A DNA stretch of 64,000 nt from Eubacterium callanderi (GTDB lineage Bacteria; Bacillota; Clostridia; Eubacteriales; Eubacteriaceae): the NCBI RefSeq assembly GCF_900142645.1, contig NZ_FRBP01000015.1:62001-126000 (forward strand). The letters run 5' to 3'. Below are positions 15,857-23,837 of this stretch, piece by piece (the first letter of the stretch is position 1; each line of letters begins with the position of its first letter). The notes below the pieces were generated by a model, which was given only the letters and a program-made list of their open reading frames with translations, was not told where the DNA came from and searched no databases. A program made the translations under genes and the position numbers.

Positions 15857-16792
15857 ATGAATGATAAAGGAATATTTAAAAAGGGATTTACGCTGGCTGT
15901 TTTGTCCGCTGCACTGTGGGGGCTTTTCGGGCCATTTCTGAGACTGATGGCGGAAAATGGTATCAGTGATATTACAGTAACCACACTGGCGCCGACAATT
16001 ATGTTTCTTTTCTTTGGCGGCTGGATTTTGATAAAAGACCGCAGCATGTTTAAAGTCAGCTGGAAAGTTCTGATCGTATTGATGATCCATGGCTTTGTTC
16101 TGATGAACGGCATGAATTTTGCCTATGTGCAGGCTGTCTCAAGAATTCCGGTTGGGATAGTATCGCTGCTGGCCTTCTGCAATGTGATTATTCTGATGAT
16201 TATGGAACGTATTTTCAAAGGGATAAAGCTGACAAAGGTTAAGATCATCGCCTGCAGCATTGCGGTTGTCGGTGTTGCGCTGGTGCTGCAGATTTTTAAT
16301 CTGGGAACCTCCAGTCTGGATATAATGGGGATTATCTGGGCATTGGCCAATTCTTTGATTTTGGCAAGCGCTTACTTTCTGATTTCGCATGTATATTATC
16401 CAAATGATGTGAGCTGGCAGGCACAGCTTTTTTATCCTAATCTGTTTGGAGCGCTGTTTCTCTATGTTACCGCCTGCCCGCCATGGCAGATGATCAGCGA
16501 TATTGCAGGAGCTGCAGCGCAGAACGGAGCCATTGTCTGGATTATCGTTTTGGGATTTGCGGCGCTGCCACAGGTCTTATCTTTTTCGTGGATACAGATG
16601 GCCTTTGGCATGATCGACGCGCCCTATGTATCGATGGCCTACTGCCTTGAGCCGGTGGTCGCACTGATTGCAGGATTTTTCATGTTTGGGGAATCCATGA
16701 CCATCGTACAGATTATCGGTATTATTCTGACGATTGTTTGTATTTTTTATACCTATTATGCTGAATCAAAAGAACCGCTTCCAGAAAATTAA
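15857..16792 (+). CDS. EamA/DMT family transporter, cassette 1
   Basis: This 311-residue integral membrane protein has ten predicted hydrophobic helices in two EamA-type repeats (about residues 10-145 and 160-300). Typical sequence includes ALWGLFGPFLRLMAENGI, PVGIVSLLAFCNVIILMI and the closing GFFMFGESMTIVQIIGIILTIVCIFY. DMT proteins export metabolites or import small compounds; no substrate can be assigned. AAGGAG at 15843-15848 overlaps the microprotein stop codon. It ends the operon at a terminator (16803-16854). In cassette 2 the equivalent position is taken by a DUF1097 membrane protein, so the membrane partner is variable. Confidence 0.9.
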   Translation: MNDKGIFKKGFTLAVLSAALWGLFGPFLRLMAENGISDITVTTLAPTIMFLFFGGWILIKDRSMFKVSWKVLIVLMIHGFVLMNGMNFAYVQAVSRIPVGIVSLLAFCNVIILMIMERIFKGIKLTKVKIIACSIAVVGVALVLQIFNLGTSSLDIMGIIWALANSLILASAYFLISHVYYPNDVSWQAQLFYPNLFGALFLYVTACPPWQMISDIAGAAAQNGAIVWIIVLGFAALPQVLSFSWIQMAFGMIDAPYVSMAYCLEPVVALIAGFFMFGESMTIVQIIGIILTIVCIFYTYYAESKEPLPEN

Positions 16793-16802
16793 TAAAAGGG
16801 CA

Positions 16803-16854
16803 GAAGTCCCCATTATACTTGCACTATAATGGGGGCTTTCTTTTAATTCAGCAT
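16803..16854 (+). terminator. Terminator of UroD-like cassette 1
   Basis: AGTCCCCATTATA and TATAATGGGGGCT form a long hairpin followed by a CTTTTAATT tail. Confidence 0.85.
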
Positions 16855-17008
16855 GTGCTTATTATACATAAGAAATGAAAAAGGGTCAATTATTCATTGA
16901 GATGTCCTCGAAATAAGGACAACCGCCAATCGTTGAAAGATAAATGTAACAAATCGGTTTCAACCTTGTAAAACAGTTATTTTTTAGGGGAAACTTTATT
17001 ACAGCGCA

Positions 17009-17037
17009 TTGATTTTTAAGGTGGGTGGCGTTATGAT
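17009..17037 (+). promoter_or_regulatory. Sigma-A promoter of aspA
   Basis: TTGATT (17009-17014), a 17-base spacer and TATGAT (17032-17037), about 40 bases before the aspA start. Between the terminator at 16854 and this promoter I see no gene. Confidence 0.55.
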
Positions 17038-17077
17038 GTGTCCATAAAGTAAATACATTTTTTGTAGAGGGGTTAAA

Positions 17078-18481
17078 ATGCAAGAAAGAATCGAACATGA
17101 TTCGATTGGAGCACTTCCTGTTCCAGTCGATGCCTATTACGGCGTACAAACCTTAAGGGCAAAACAGAATTTTTATATCACCGGAAAGCAGCTCCATCCC
17201 GATCTGATTGTCAGTCTGGTGCAGGTTAAAAAGGCAGCGGCTATGACTAATTTTGAAACCGGTGAGTTAAATAAAGAAATCGCTGACGCTATCATTGCAG
17301 CGTGCAACGATGTGATTTCAGGAAAATACTACGATCAGTTCATCGTTGATCCCATTCAGGGAGGCGCGGGAACCTCCTCCAATATGAACGCCAACGAGGT
17401 AGTGGCAAACATTGCCATTGAAAAGCTTGGCGGTATAAAGGGCGATTACAGCATTGTCCACCCCAATGACCATGTGAACATGTCTCAGTCAACCAATGAC
17501 GTGTACCCGACCGCGGGCAAGATTACCGCGCTTAAGCTTACCCAGAAGCTGCTGTTCCAGATGGAACGCCTGGGCGAGGCGTTAAAGCAGAAATCCATTG
17601 AGTTTGACAATATTATAAAAGTAGGGCGCACCCAGCTTCAAGATGCGGTGCCCATGCGTCTGGGCCAGGCCTTCAACGCTTACCGCTCCGCCATTGACCG
17701 GGATACCCTCCGGCTGAAGAAAACCCAGAATGAGCTTTGTATTGTGAATATGGGCGGTACAGCCATCGGTACAGCCATCAACGCCAATCCGGAATATCTG
17801 AAGCGGATTCCTGTGAACCTGAAAAAGACCACGAGCTTTAACATGGTGCTGGCTGAGGATTTGATTGACGCGACCCAGAACCTTGACGCCTTTGTGTCGG
17901 TTTCTGGCGCATTAAAGGCAGCGGCGGTCACTTTGTCCAAAATGGCCAATGATTTCCGGCTGCTGTCCAGCGGCCCAAAAACCGGTTTTGCAGAAATTAA
18001 TCTGCCGCCTAAGCAGAATGGTTCATCCATTATGCCGGGCAAGATCAATCCGGTTATCCCCGAGGTTGTCTCTCAGGTGGCCTTCAATGTTATTGGCAAT
18101 GACCTGACCATCACCATGGCGGCCGAAGCCGGACAGCTTGAGCTCAATGCCTTTGAGCCAGTGCTGTTTTATAATCTGTTTGAATCCATCGAAACCCTGA
18201 CCAATGGGATTTCTACCTTTATCGACAACTGCATTACAGGGATTACGGCCAATGAAGACCGGTGTGAGGAACTGCTGGAACACAGCATTGTCACGGTTAC
18301 GGCGCTTTGTCCGTATATTGGCTATAAAGAAGCCTCCGATATTGCCAAGGAATCCATTTTAAGCGGCAAGCTGGTTTCTCAGATTGTCAGAGAAAAGGGT
18401 CTGCTGAGCCAGGAAGAGCTGGAAACGATCCTTGACCCGTCACTGATGACTGAGCCCATGGAGGAACAGCAGATTTCCTGA
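17078..18481 (+). CDS. aspA: Aspartate ammonia-lyase (aspartase)
   Basis: This 467-residue enzyme of the aspartase/fumarase superfamily deaminates L-aspartate to fumarate and ammonia in the cytoplasm as a homotetramer. All three conserved regions are present: GGAGTSSNMNANEV (about 96-109), NMSQSTNDVYPTAGKI (about 132-146), and the flexible catalytic loop GSSIMPGKINPVIPE (about 317). The N-terminus RIEHDSIGALPVPVDAYYGVQT and the GRTQLQDAVPMRLGQ segment favour aspartase over class II fumarase (which normally has GRTHLxDAxP). AGAGGGG precedes ATG 17078. It is monocistronic. Confidence 0.93.
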   Translation: MQERIEHDSIGALPVPVDAYYGVQTLRAKQNFYITGKQLHPDLIVSLVQVKKAAAMTNFETGELNKEIADAIIAACNDVISGKYYDQFIVDPIQGGAGTSSNMNANEVVANIAIEKLGGIKGDYSIVHPNDHVNMSQSTNDVYPTAGKITALKLTQKLLFQMERLGEALKQKSIEFDNIIKVGRTQLQDAVPMRLGQAFNAYRSAIDRDTLRLKKTQNELCIVNMGGTAIGTAINANPEYLKRIPVNLKKTTSFNMVLAEDLIDATQNLDAFVSVSGALKAAAVTLSKMANDFRLLSSGPKTGFAEINLPPKQNGSSIMPGKINPVIPEVVSQVAFNVIGNDLTITMAAEAGQLELNAFEPVLFYNLFESIETLTNGISTFIDNCITGITANEDRCEELLEHSIVTVTALCPYIGYKEASDIAKESILSGKLVSQIVREKGLLSQEELETILDPSLMTEPMEEQQIS

Positions 18482-18493
18482 GAAGAAAGACAC

Positions 18494-18571
18494 TGGCGCA
18501 GTTCGGAATTGCCTCTCTCATATGCAATTGCCAGCCTCGATATAGCCTGCGCGATTGCATCGAGAGCGCCA
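18494..18571 (+). other. Possible three-way-junction RNA after aspA
   Basis: TGGCGC (18494-18499) can pair with GCGCCA (18566-18571). Enclosed between them are two further hairpins: GGAATTGC (18505-18512) with GCAATTGCC (18524-18532), and CTCGAT (18536-18541) with ATCGAG (18559-18564). No open reading frame covers it. It lies in the 3' region of aspA, before the terminator at 18607. It could be a structured 3' UTR, a small RNA or a palindromic mobile repeat. No family is recognised. Confidence 0.35.
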
Positions 18572-18606
18572 CTCGATTAAGACGCCGTTAACCTATAAAT
18601 TTTATG

Positions 18607-18631
18607 AAGCTGCCCTTGGGCAGCTTTTTTT
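18607..18631 (+). terminator. Intrinsic terminator downstream of aspA
   Basis: AAGCTGCC and GGGCAGCTT form a short GC-rich hairpin followed by seven T residues. Confidence 0.88.
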
Positions 18632-18634
18632 AGT

Positions 18635-18663
18635 TTGTACGTCCAAAGCCTCAGTGATATAAT
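18635..18663 (+). promoter_or_regulatory. Promoter of the TetM-like gene
   Basis: TTGTAC (18635-18640), a 17-base spacer and TATAAT (18658-18663) with an upstream TG extension, 36 bases before ATG 18699. Confidence 0.7.
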
Positions 18664-18698
18664 AGACCCACACTAAAGCAGATTTTACAGGAGATTTT

Positions 18699-20660
18699 AT
18701 GAAGCTTGTACTAGGAATTCTGGCGCATGTTGATGCCGGAAAAACGACTTTTTCAGAACAGCTGCTGTACCACACCTGTGCCATCAGAAAGCTTGGGCGG
18801 GTGGATCATCAGGACGCCTTTATGGACCATCACCCCATTGAACGCGAACGGGGCATTACCATTTTTTCGGATCAGGCAGTTTTTGAAGTCGGGGGAGACA
18901 CCTGTTATCTGGTGGACACCCCGGGACATGTGGATTTTTCATCGGAAACTGAGCGGGCCATTCAGGTGATGGATGTGGCCGTCATTGTGGTATCGGGCGT
19001 TGAGGGGGTTCAGAGCCATACCGAAACGCTGTGGAAGCTTTTGCGGCGCTACGAGGTGCCGACGTTGATTTTTATCAATAAAACAGACCGGGAAGGCGCA
19101 GATATTCCCGGAGTTATAAAAGAGCTGAAAACAAAATGCAGCTTGGACTGCCTGATGTTTACCGGGCACTATGAGGAAGGCCTCATGGACACAACATTGG
19201 CGGAGGCTGTGGCGGAAAGGAATGAAGCGCTGCTCGAGGCCTATTTGGATGAGGGCTACAAACCGGAAGTGTGGCAGAGTGCTCTGGGGCAGATGTTTAA
19301 AAAGGCAGAAGTTTTTCCGGTTTTTGCGGGCTCGGCATTAAACGATACAGGAATTGACGCTTTTATCAAAGCCATGACAATGCTTCTCCATGATAAGGAA
19401 AGCCCGGCAGAGGAGCCCTTCAGTGGCCATGTGTACAAGATACGCCACGACAGCGCGGGCAGCCGCCTGAGCTTTGTTAAGGTGACCGCGGGAAAGTTGA
19501 AGGTCAAAGACGAGGTGGTGACTGGAAAGGACAGTGAAGGCAGACCCATCCGGCAGAAAGTAAACGAGATTAGGATTTACAGCGGCGGGCGGTATACGAC
19601 AGTGCCGGAAGCAGTGCCCGGGGATCTCTGTGCTGTGACGGGCATGGACGCCACCCGGCCCGGAGATGGTATTGGAGAAAAGCTGTACCATGCCGGCTAC
19701 GCCACTGTGCCGCTGCTGACCGCCAGCGTCATCTATGATAAAGGCCTGAACGTAAGAACCGTGCTTGAGGCCTTTAAGGAGCTTGAGGACGAGGACCCTA
19801 TGCTGGAGATCGTCTGGAATGAGAGCCTGCAGGAAATGCAGCTCCACATCATGGGTGCGATTCAATTGGAGGTGCTTGAGGAGATTGTCAGGGAGCGTTT
19901 TGGTCTGGAAGTCCGCTTCGGCGACTGTGAGATTCTCTATAAGGAGACTATCGCGTCTCCAGTGACTGGCTACGGCCATTTTGAACCTCTGCGGCATTAC
20001 GCAGAGGTACATCTCAGGCTGGAGCCCGCCGCGCCGGGCACAGGCATTACCTTTGACAGTGCGTGTTCTGTAGATATTCTGGATACCAATTATCAGAATC
20101 TGATAAAGACCCATGTGTTTGAACGTGAGCACAGGGGTGTGCTGACCGGGTCGCCCATCACGGATATGCGCATCGTTCTGGTCAACGGGCGGGCACATCT
20201 TAAGCATACCGAGGGCGGCGACCTCAGGCAGGCGGTTTACCGGGCGATTCGTCAGGGACTGGAGCAGGCAGAGTCCGTTTTACTGGAGCCGGTCTACCGG
20301 TTTGAGATTGAGGTTCCCTCAGAGGCGATGGGGCGTGTCATGTCGGATATCCAGAAAATGGCCGGGCGTTTTGAAGCCCCCGAGCTCAGCGAGGACCAGG
20401 CAGTGATTTCCGGCTTTTGTCCGGTGTCTACGATGATGAATTACAGTCAGGAAATCCTGTCCTTCACCAAAGGCCGGGGGATGCTCAGAGCAACCTTTTC
20501 CGGTTATGAGCCCTGCCATAACGCAGAGGCGGTCACTCTGCGCATCGGTTATGATAAAAAACATGATGTGGAAAACACTTCGGATTCAGTTTTCTGTTCT
20601 CATGGTGCAGGCTTTAACGTTCCATGGGATCAGGTGGCGGAATATATTCATTGCAAGTAA
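18699..20660 (+). CDS. TetM/TetW-like ribosomal-protection family GTPase (EF-G paralogue)
   Basis: This 653-residue translational GTPase has G1 AHVDAGKTT (9-17), the RERGITI switch, G3 DTPGHVDF and G4 NKTD, followed by EF-G-like domains II to V. Length and N-terminus match the Tet(M)/Tet(W) class rather than EF-G (about 690-700). In Tet(M) the domain IV loop YSPVST inserts at the tetracycline site. The equivalent place here reads AHLKHTEGGDLR, so the Pro-containing loop is absent. Tetracycline release is therefore doubtful; another ribosome-targeting stress or drug is possible. Its stop is 14 bases before the response regulator start, so the two may be one transcript. Confidence 0.85.
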   Translation: MKLVLGILAHVDAGKTTFSEQLLYHTCAIRKLGRVDHQDAFMDHHPIERERGITIFSDQAVFEVGGDTCYLVDTPGHVDFSSETERAIQVMDVAVIVVSGVEGVQSHTETLWKLLRRYEVPTLIFINKTDREGADIPGVIKELKTKCSLDCLMFTGHYEEGLMDTTLAEAVAERNEALLEAYLDEGYKPEVWQSALGQMFKKAEVFPVFAGSALNDTGIDAFIKAMTMLLHDKESPAEEPFSGHVYKIRHDSAGSRLSFVKVTAGKLKVKDEVVTGKDSEGRPIRQKVNEIRIYSGGRYTTVPEAVPGDLCAVTGMDATRPGDGIGEKLYHAGYATVPLLTASVIYDKGLNVRTVLEAFKELEDEDPMLEIVWNESLQEMQLHIMGAIQLEVLEEIVRERFGLEVRFGDCEILYKETIASPVTGYGHFEPLRHYAEVHLRLEPAAPGTGITFDSACSVDILDTNYQNLIKTHVFEREHRGVLTGSPITDMRIVLVNGRAHLKHTEGGDLRQAVYRAIRQGLEQAESVLLEPVYRFEIEVPSEAMGRVMSDIQKMAGRFEAPELSEDQAVISGFCPVSTMMNYSQEILSFTKGRGMLRATFSGYEPCHNAEAVTLRIGYDKKHDVENTSDSVFCSHGAGFNVPWDQVAEYIHCK

Positions 20661-20674
20661 AGGCGGTGTAAAGA

Positions 20675-21361
20675 ATGGAGCAGACGAAAATTTTAGTCGT
20701 TGAGGATGACCGGGAGATTAACAGCATGCTGTGTGAAATGCTGGATGAAAACGGCTATGCGGCAGAGGGTGCGTTTACAGGTATGGAGGGGTTGTCCAGA
20801 CTGAGAAGCGGAGACTATGACCTGTTGATACTGGATTTGATGCTGCCTTATAAAAGCGGCGACGCAGTGCTGCAGGAGCTCAGGAGTTTTTCCAGCCTGC
20901 CGGTCATTGTTATTTCAGCCAAGGATACTGTACAGAACAAGCTTGACCTTTTTCACATGGGCGCGGACGACTATCTGACAAAGCCCTTTGATCTGGATGA
21001 AGTGCTGGTACGGGTCGAGGCTGTCCTCAGGCGCTGCGGCAGCAGCGAAGCCCAGAGAGCGCCGGAAATTTTACAGGCTGGAAAGCTGGCGGTGGACACG
21101 GAGTCAAAGACAGCCAGCGTGGATGGGCAGGAGCTGGTGCTGACTGCCAAGGAATACGGTATCCTGGAGCTTTTGATGCGCTACCCCCATAAGGTTTTTT
21201 CAAAAGCTAATCTTTTTGAAAGTATCTGGAACGAGGAATACGCCTGTGAGGATAATACTCTGAACGTGCATATGAGTAACCTCAGGAATAAGCTGAAGGC
21301 AGCAGACCCGGAGACAGAGTATATTAAAACGGTCTGGGGGATGGGGTATCGGATGAATTAA
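20675..21361 (+). CDS. OmpR/PhoB family response regulator
   Basis: This 228-residue protein has a receiver domain (phosphoacceptor Asp in LLILDLMLP, about residue 53; Lys in LTKPFD) and a C-terminal winged helix (about 130-225: LTAKEYGILELLMRYPHKVFSK, VHMSNLRNKLK, GMGYRM). It is the partner of the histidine kinase at 24603-25523, encoded at the other end of the same cluster. The ABC transporter genes in between are the expected target. Two direct repeats at 21370-21388, downstream of this gene, are a candidate binding site. It probably shares a transcript with the TetM-like gene upstream. Confidence 0.92.
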   Translation: MEQTKILVVEDDREINSMLCEMLDENGYAAEGAFTGMEGLSRLRSGDYDLLILDLMLPYKSGDAVLQELRSFSSLPVIVISAKDTVQNKLDLFHMGADDYLTKPFDLDEVLVRVEAVLRRCGSSEAQRAPEILQAGKLAVDTESKTASVDGQELVLTAKEYGILELLMRYPHKVFSKANLFESIWNEEYACEDNTLNVHMSNLRNKLKAADPETEYIKTVWGMGYRMN

Positions 21362-21369
21362 GGTTTTCT

Positions 21370-21412
21370 TTAGAACTGGGTTAAGAACTTCTTTATTCCT
21401 GCGGCATAAAAT
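21370..21412 (+). promoter_or_regulatory. Candidate response-regulator box and promoter for the ABC operon
   Basis: TTAGAAC (21370-21376) and TTAAGAAC (21381-21388) form a direct repeat with starts 11 bp apart, the usual phasing for OmpR-family dimers. TAAAAT (21407-21412) is a possible -10 element. The gap between the regulator gene and the ABC ATPase gene is 80 bases. Confidence 0.5.
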
Positions 21413-21441
21413 GAAAGCATCAAGGAAAAGGAGACACTAAA

Positions 21442-22365
21442 GTGGACGAAATTGTATTAAAAGCGACGGATCTGTGTAAACATTATGGGAGCTTTAAAGC
21501 CCTTGACCATTTGAGCCTGACCATTGAAAAGGGGAAAACCTATGGCTTGATCGGCCAGAACGGTGCAGGGAAGACGACCTTTATAAGACAGGTGTGCGGA
21601 CTTTCCTACCCGTCTGGCGGGGAGCTGGCGCTCTTTGGTAAAAGCGATGAAAAAGGAATGCGCGAGGGAAGAAAGCGCATGGGCTGCCTGGTGGAAACGC
21701 CGGCGCTGTACCAGGGCATGACAGCAAAGCAAAATATGGAGGCCCAGCGGATTCAGAGAGGAATCCCGGATAAGAAAGCCGCAGAGAGAACACTGGAGCT
21801 GGTAGGGCTTACGGATACGGGGCGGAAAACGGTGAAGCATTTTTCTCTTGGGATGAAACAGCGGCTGGGTATTGCTATGGCCCTTATCAGCGATCCGGAA
21901 TTTCTGATTCTCGATGAGCCCATCAACGGACTGGACCCGGTGGGGATTGTGGAAATCCGCGAGCTTTTAAAACGGTTAAACACAGAGCGCGGCACCACAC
22001 TGCTGATTTCAAGCCATATCCTCAGTGAGCTCTACCAGACAGTGGACCATTTTATCATTATCGACAGAGGGCATATCGTTGAATCGCTGACCCAGGAAGA
22101 ACTGGATGAGCGCTGCCGCCGCCACATCGCCATTGAGGTGGACGATACGGCCAGAGCTGCCGCGGTCATTGAGGAATCCCTCCATACTGATAACTACAGG
22201 GTTATGCCTGACGGAACCATTAAGCTTTACGACCATCTGGAGGAGATACGCGCCGTATCAGCAGCTTTATCTCAGAGCGGATTACTTCTGACAGGCATCA
22301 GCGTGAGGGGTGACAGTCTGGAGGACTATTTTCTGCAAAGCATCGGAGGCCGGAAAAATGGGTAA
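21442..22365 (+). CDS. ABC transporter ATP-binding protein, lantibiotic-immunity/bacitracin type
   Basis: This 307-residue ATPase has Walker A GQNGAGKTT (about 38), signature FSLGMKQRLGIA, Walker B FLILDEPINGLDPVG and switch His SSHILSEL. The roughly 80-residue C-terminal tail is typical of LanF/BcrA-type ATPases. It starts at GTG 21442 with AAGGAG nine bases upstream; no better ATG exists. It overlaps the first permease gene by eight bases. With three ABC-2-type permeases and a two-component system it forms a membrane-active-peptide detoxification or sensing module (inferred from operon type). Confidence 0.9.
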   Translation: MDEIVLKATDLCKHYGSFKALDHLSLTIEKGKTYGLIGQNGAGKTTFIRQVCGLSYPSGGELALFGKSDEKGMREGRKRMGCLVETPALYQGMTAKQNMEAQRIQRGIPDKKAAERTLELVGLTDTGRKTVKHFSLGMKQRLGIAMALISDPEFLILDEPINGLDPVGIVEIRELLKRLNTERGTTLLISSHILSELYQTVDHFIIIDRGHIVESLTQEELDERCRRHIAIEVDDTARAAAVIEESLHTDNYRVMPDGTIKLYDHLEEIRAVSAALSQSGLLLTGISVRGDSLEDYFLQSIGGRKNG

Positions 22366-23080
22366 TCTGCTTCGGCTGGAATGGTACAAGCTCTTGAGGG
22401 ATAAAACCTTTTACGCAGTGTTTGGCGTGACGGTGCTTCTGGGAATCTGTATAAGCTTTGACGGTCACAGCGTGACCGAGCTGCAGGTTATGGGGGCAGC
22501 GCTCCATACAGCCAATCTGCTGATCCTGCCAGTCTGTGTGTTTCCGGGACTCTTCATCGGACGTGAGTTTAACGAAGGCACTATTTATCACGGAATTGAG
22601 GGCGGACACAGCCGGCTTCAGGTATTTCTGGCTAAATCAGTGGTGTTTTTTGCCGGGGGTGAGGTGCTTATGATGGCCTTTCCAGTTGCCAATGTGCTTT
22701 TTCACAGCCTGGCTTTCGGCTTTGGCGAGCCCATGTCTGCTGAGATTGCCCTGTATCTGGTAAAGGTAGCCGGGATTGTAGCGGTGCTCAACGCAGCTTC
22801 AATGGCAACAGGTCTTCTTCTGGGGTTTTTATGCCGGGATGTCGCAAAGACGATTGGCATCAGCCTGTTTATTTTTGGGATTCTGACCTTCGTATTAAAT
22901 CTTTACGGCGCAAAACTAAGTTTTTTGAATGTCCTGATTCCCATGGCGGCTGAACGTCTGCTCATGACTGAGATTCTCCCAGCAGCGTCGCTGTGGTTAA
23001 TTTTAGGCTCAGGCGCAGCGTGGATTGCGGTGCTGGGAACAGGAGCTTTTTTCTGTTTTTCCAGACGTACTTTGCAGTAG
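22358..23080 (+). CDS. ABC-2 type permease 1 (LanE/MutE-like)
   Basis: This 240-residue membrane protein has about six hydrophobic helices and opens with NLLRLEWYKLLRDKTFYAVFG, the usual cytoplasmic start of lantibiotic-immunity permeases. A recurring FxGREFNEGTIYHGI segment follows the second helix. The start ATG 22358 lies inside the end of the ATPase gene with GGAGG upstream; the frame is open further 5' but that would only extend the overlap. The two following genes have the same organisation (LxKMEWYR/EFYQ start), so three related permeases come from duplication. Confidence 0.85.
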   Translation: MGNLLRLEWYKLLRDKTFYAVFGVTVLLGICISFDGHSVTELQVMGAALHTANLLILPVCVFPGLFIGREFNEGTIYHGIEGGHSRLQVFLAKSVVFFAGGEVLMMAFPVANVLFHSLAFGFGEPMSAEIALYLVKVAGIVAVLNAASMATGLLLGFLCRDVAKTIGISLFIFGILTFVLNLYGAKLSFLNVLIPMAAERLLMTEILPAASLWLILGSGAAWIAVLGTGAFFCFSRRTLQ

Positions 23081-23089
23081 AGGTGTACC

Positions 23090-23824
23090 ATGATTAACTT
23101 GTTGAAGATGGAATGGTACAGGCTCAGGCACAGCCGGCTTTTCGGGGGACTGCTGTTGGGTATTTTTATTGCTGGATTGTTCATCGGCGCGTCCGAAACA
23201 GAGGGACAGGCTGTGGCAAGCGCTGCCGCCAGTGGAAATGGCGGTGTGCAGCTGATCCTGCAGATGATGTCAGAAGCGGTTCCAATGGGGTTTCTCGCGT
23301 CGATTTTTGGCGTCATTTATCTGGGGCAGGGATTTGCAGAGCGTACACCAAATCTTGCAGTTGCGGCCGGCAGTGGCAGGCACACTGTTTTTTTGAGTAA
23401 AATACTGATTTATCTCATGATTATTTCCTTGGCTATGATGGCTTACATATTGGCGGGCGTGATGGTCGCAGCTGTTACCCTGAACTTCACTGGGGAGTTT
23501 CCAAAATTTAATGGACTTCAAATAGCCGTAACTTTTTTTATGACAGGTTATGCAATGTGTGGAATGGCGCCGCTGTTTCTGGCAATATTCAGAGACTCGG
23601 CAAAAACAACACTGTTTTCAATACTGGCTTTGATGCTGCATATTTTTCTGGGAGTATCCGGCGATGTGTTGAAAGGAGTGCAGTGGTGTATGCCTTTAAA
23701 CCAGATGTATTCTTCTGGAGCGGGGATGGCAGAATGGCTGACAGCCGTAGGGATCGATTTTGTTTTTCTTGTGCTTCCCTCTTTCCTGGGTTGTCTGATT
23801 TTTTCAAAGCGTGAGTTAAAGTAG
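23090..23824 (+). CDS. ABC-2 type permease 2 (LanG-like)
   Basis: This 244-residue protein has six predicted helices. It starts NLLKMEWYRLRHSRLFGG and has the post-helix-2 motif YLGQGFAERTPNLAVAAGSGRHTVFLSK, parallel to permease 1 (REFNEGTIYHGIEGGHSRLQVFLAK) and permease 3 (SASDKTLALAVSAGHSRTSVYFCK). GAGGTGTACC precedes the ATG, ten bases after permease 1. It is part of the membrane channel of the same exporter. Confidence 0.85.
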   Translation: MINLLKMEWYRLRHSRLFGGLLLGIFIAGLFIGASETEGQAVASAAASGNGGVQLILQMMSEAVPMGFLASIFGVIYLGQGFAERTPNLAVAAGSGRHTVFLSKILIYLMIISLAMMAYILAGVMVAAVTLNFTGEFPKFNGLQIAVTFFMTGYAMCGMAPLFLAIFRDSAKTTLFSILALMLHIFLGVSGDVLKGVQWCMPLNQMYSSGAGMAEWLTAVGIDFVFLVLPSFLGCLIFSKRELK

Positions 23825-23837
23825 AGGAGATGACAAT

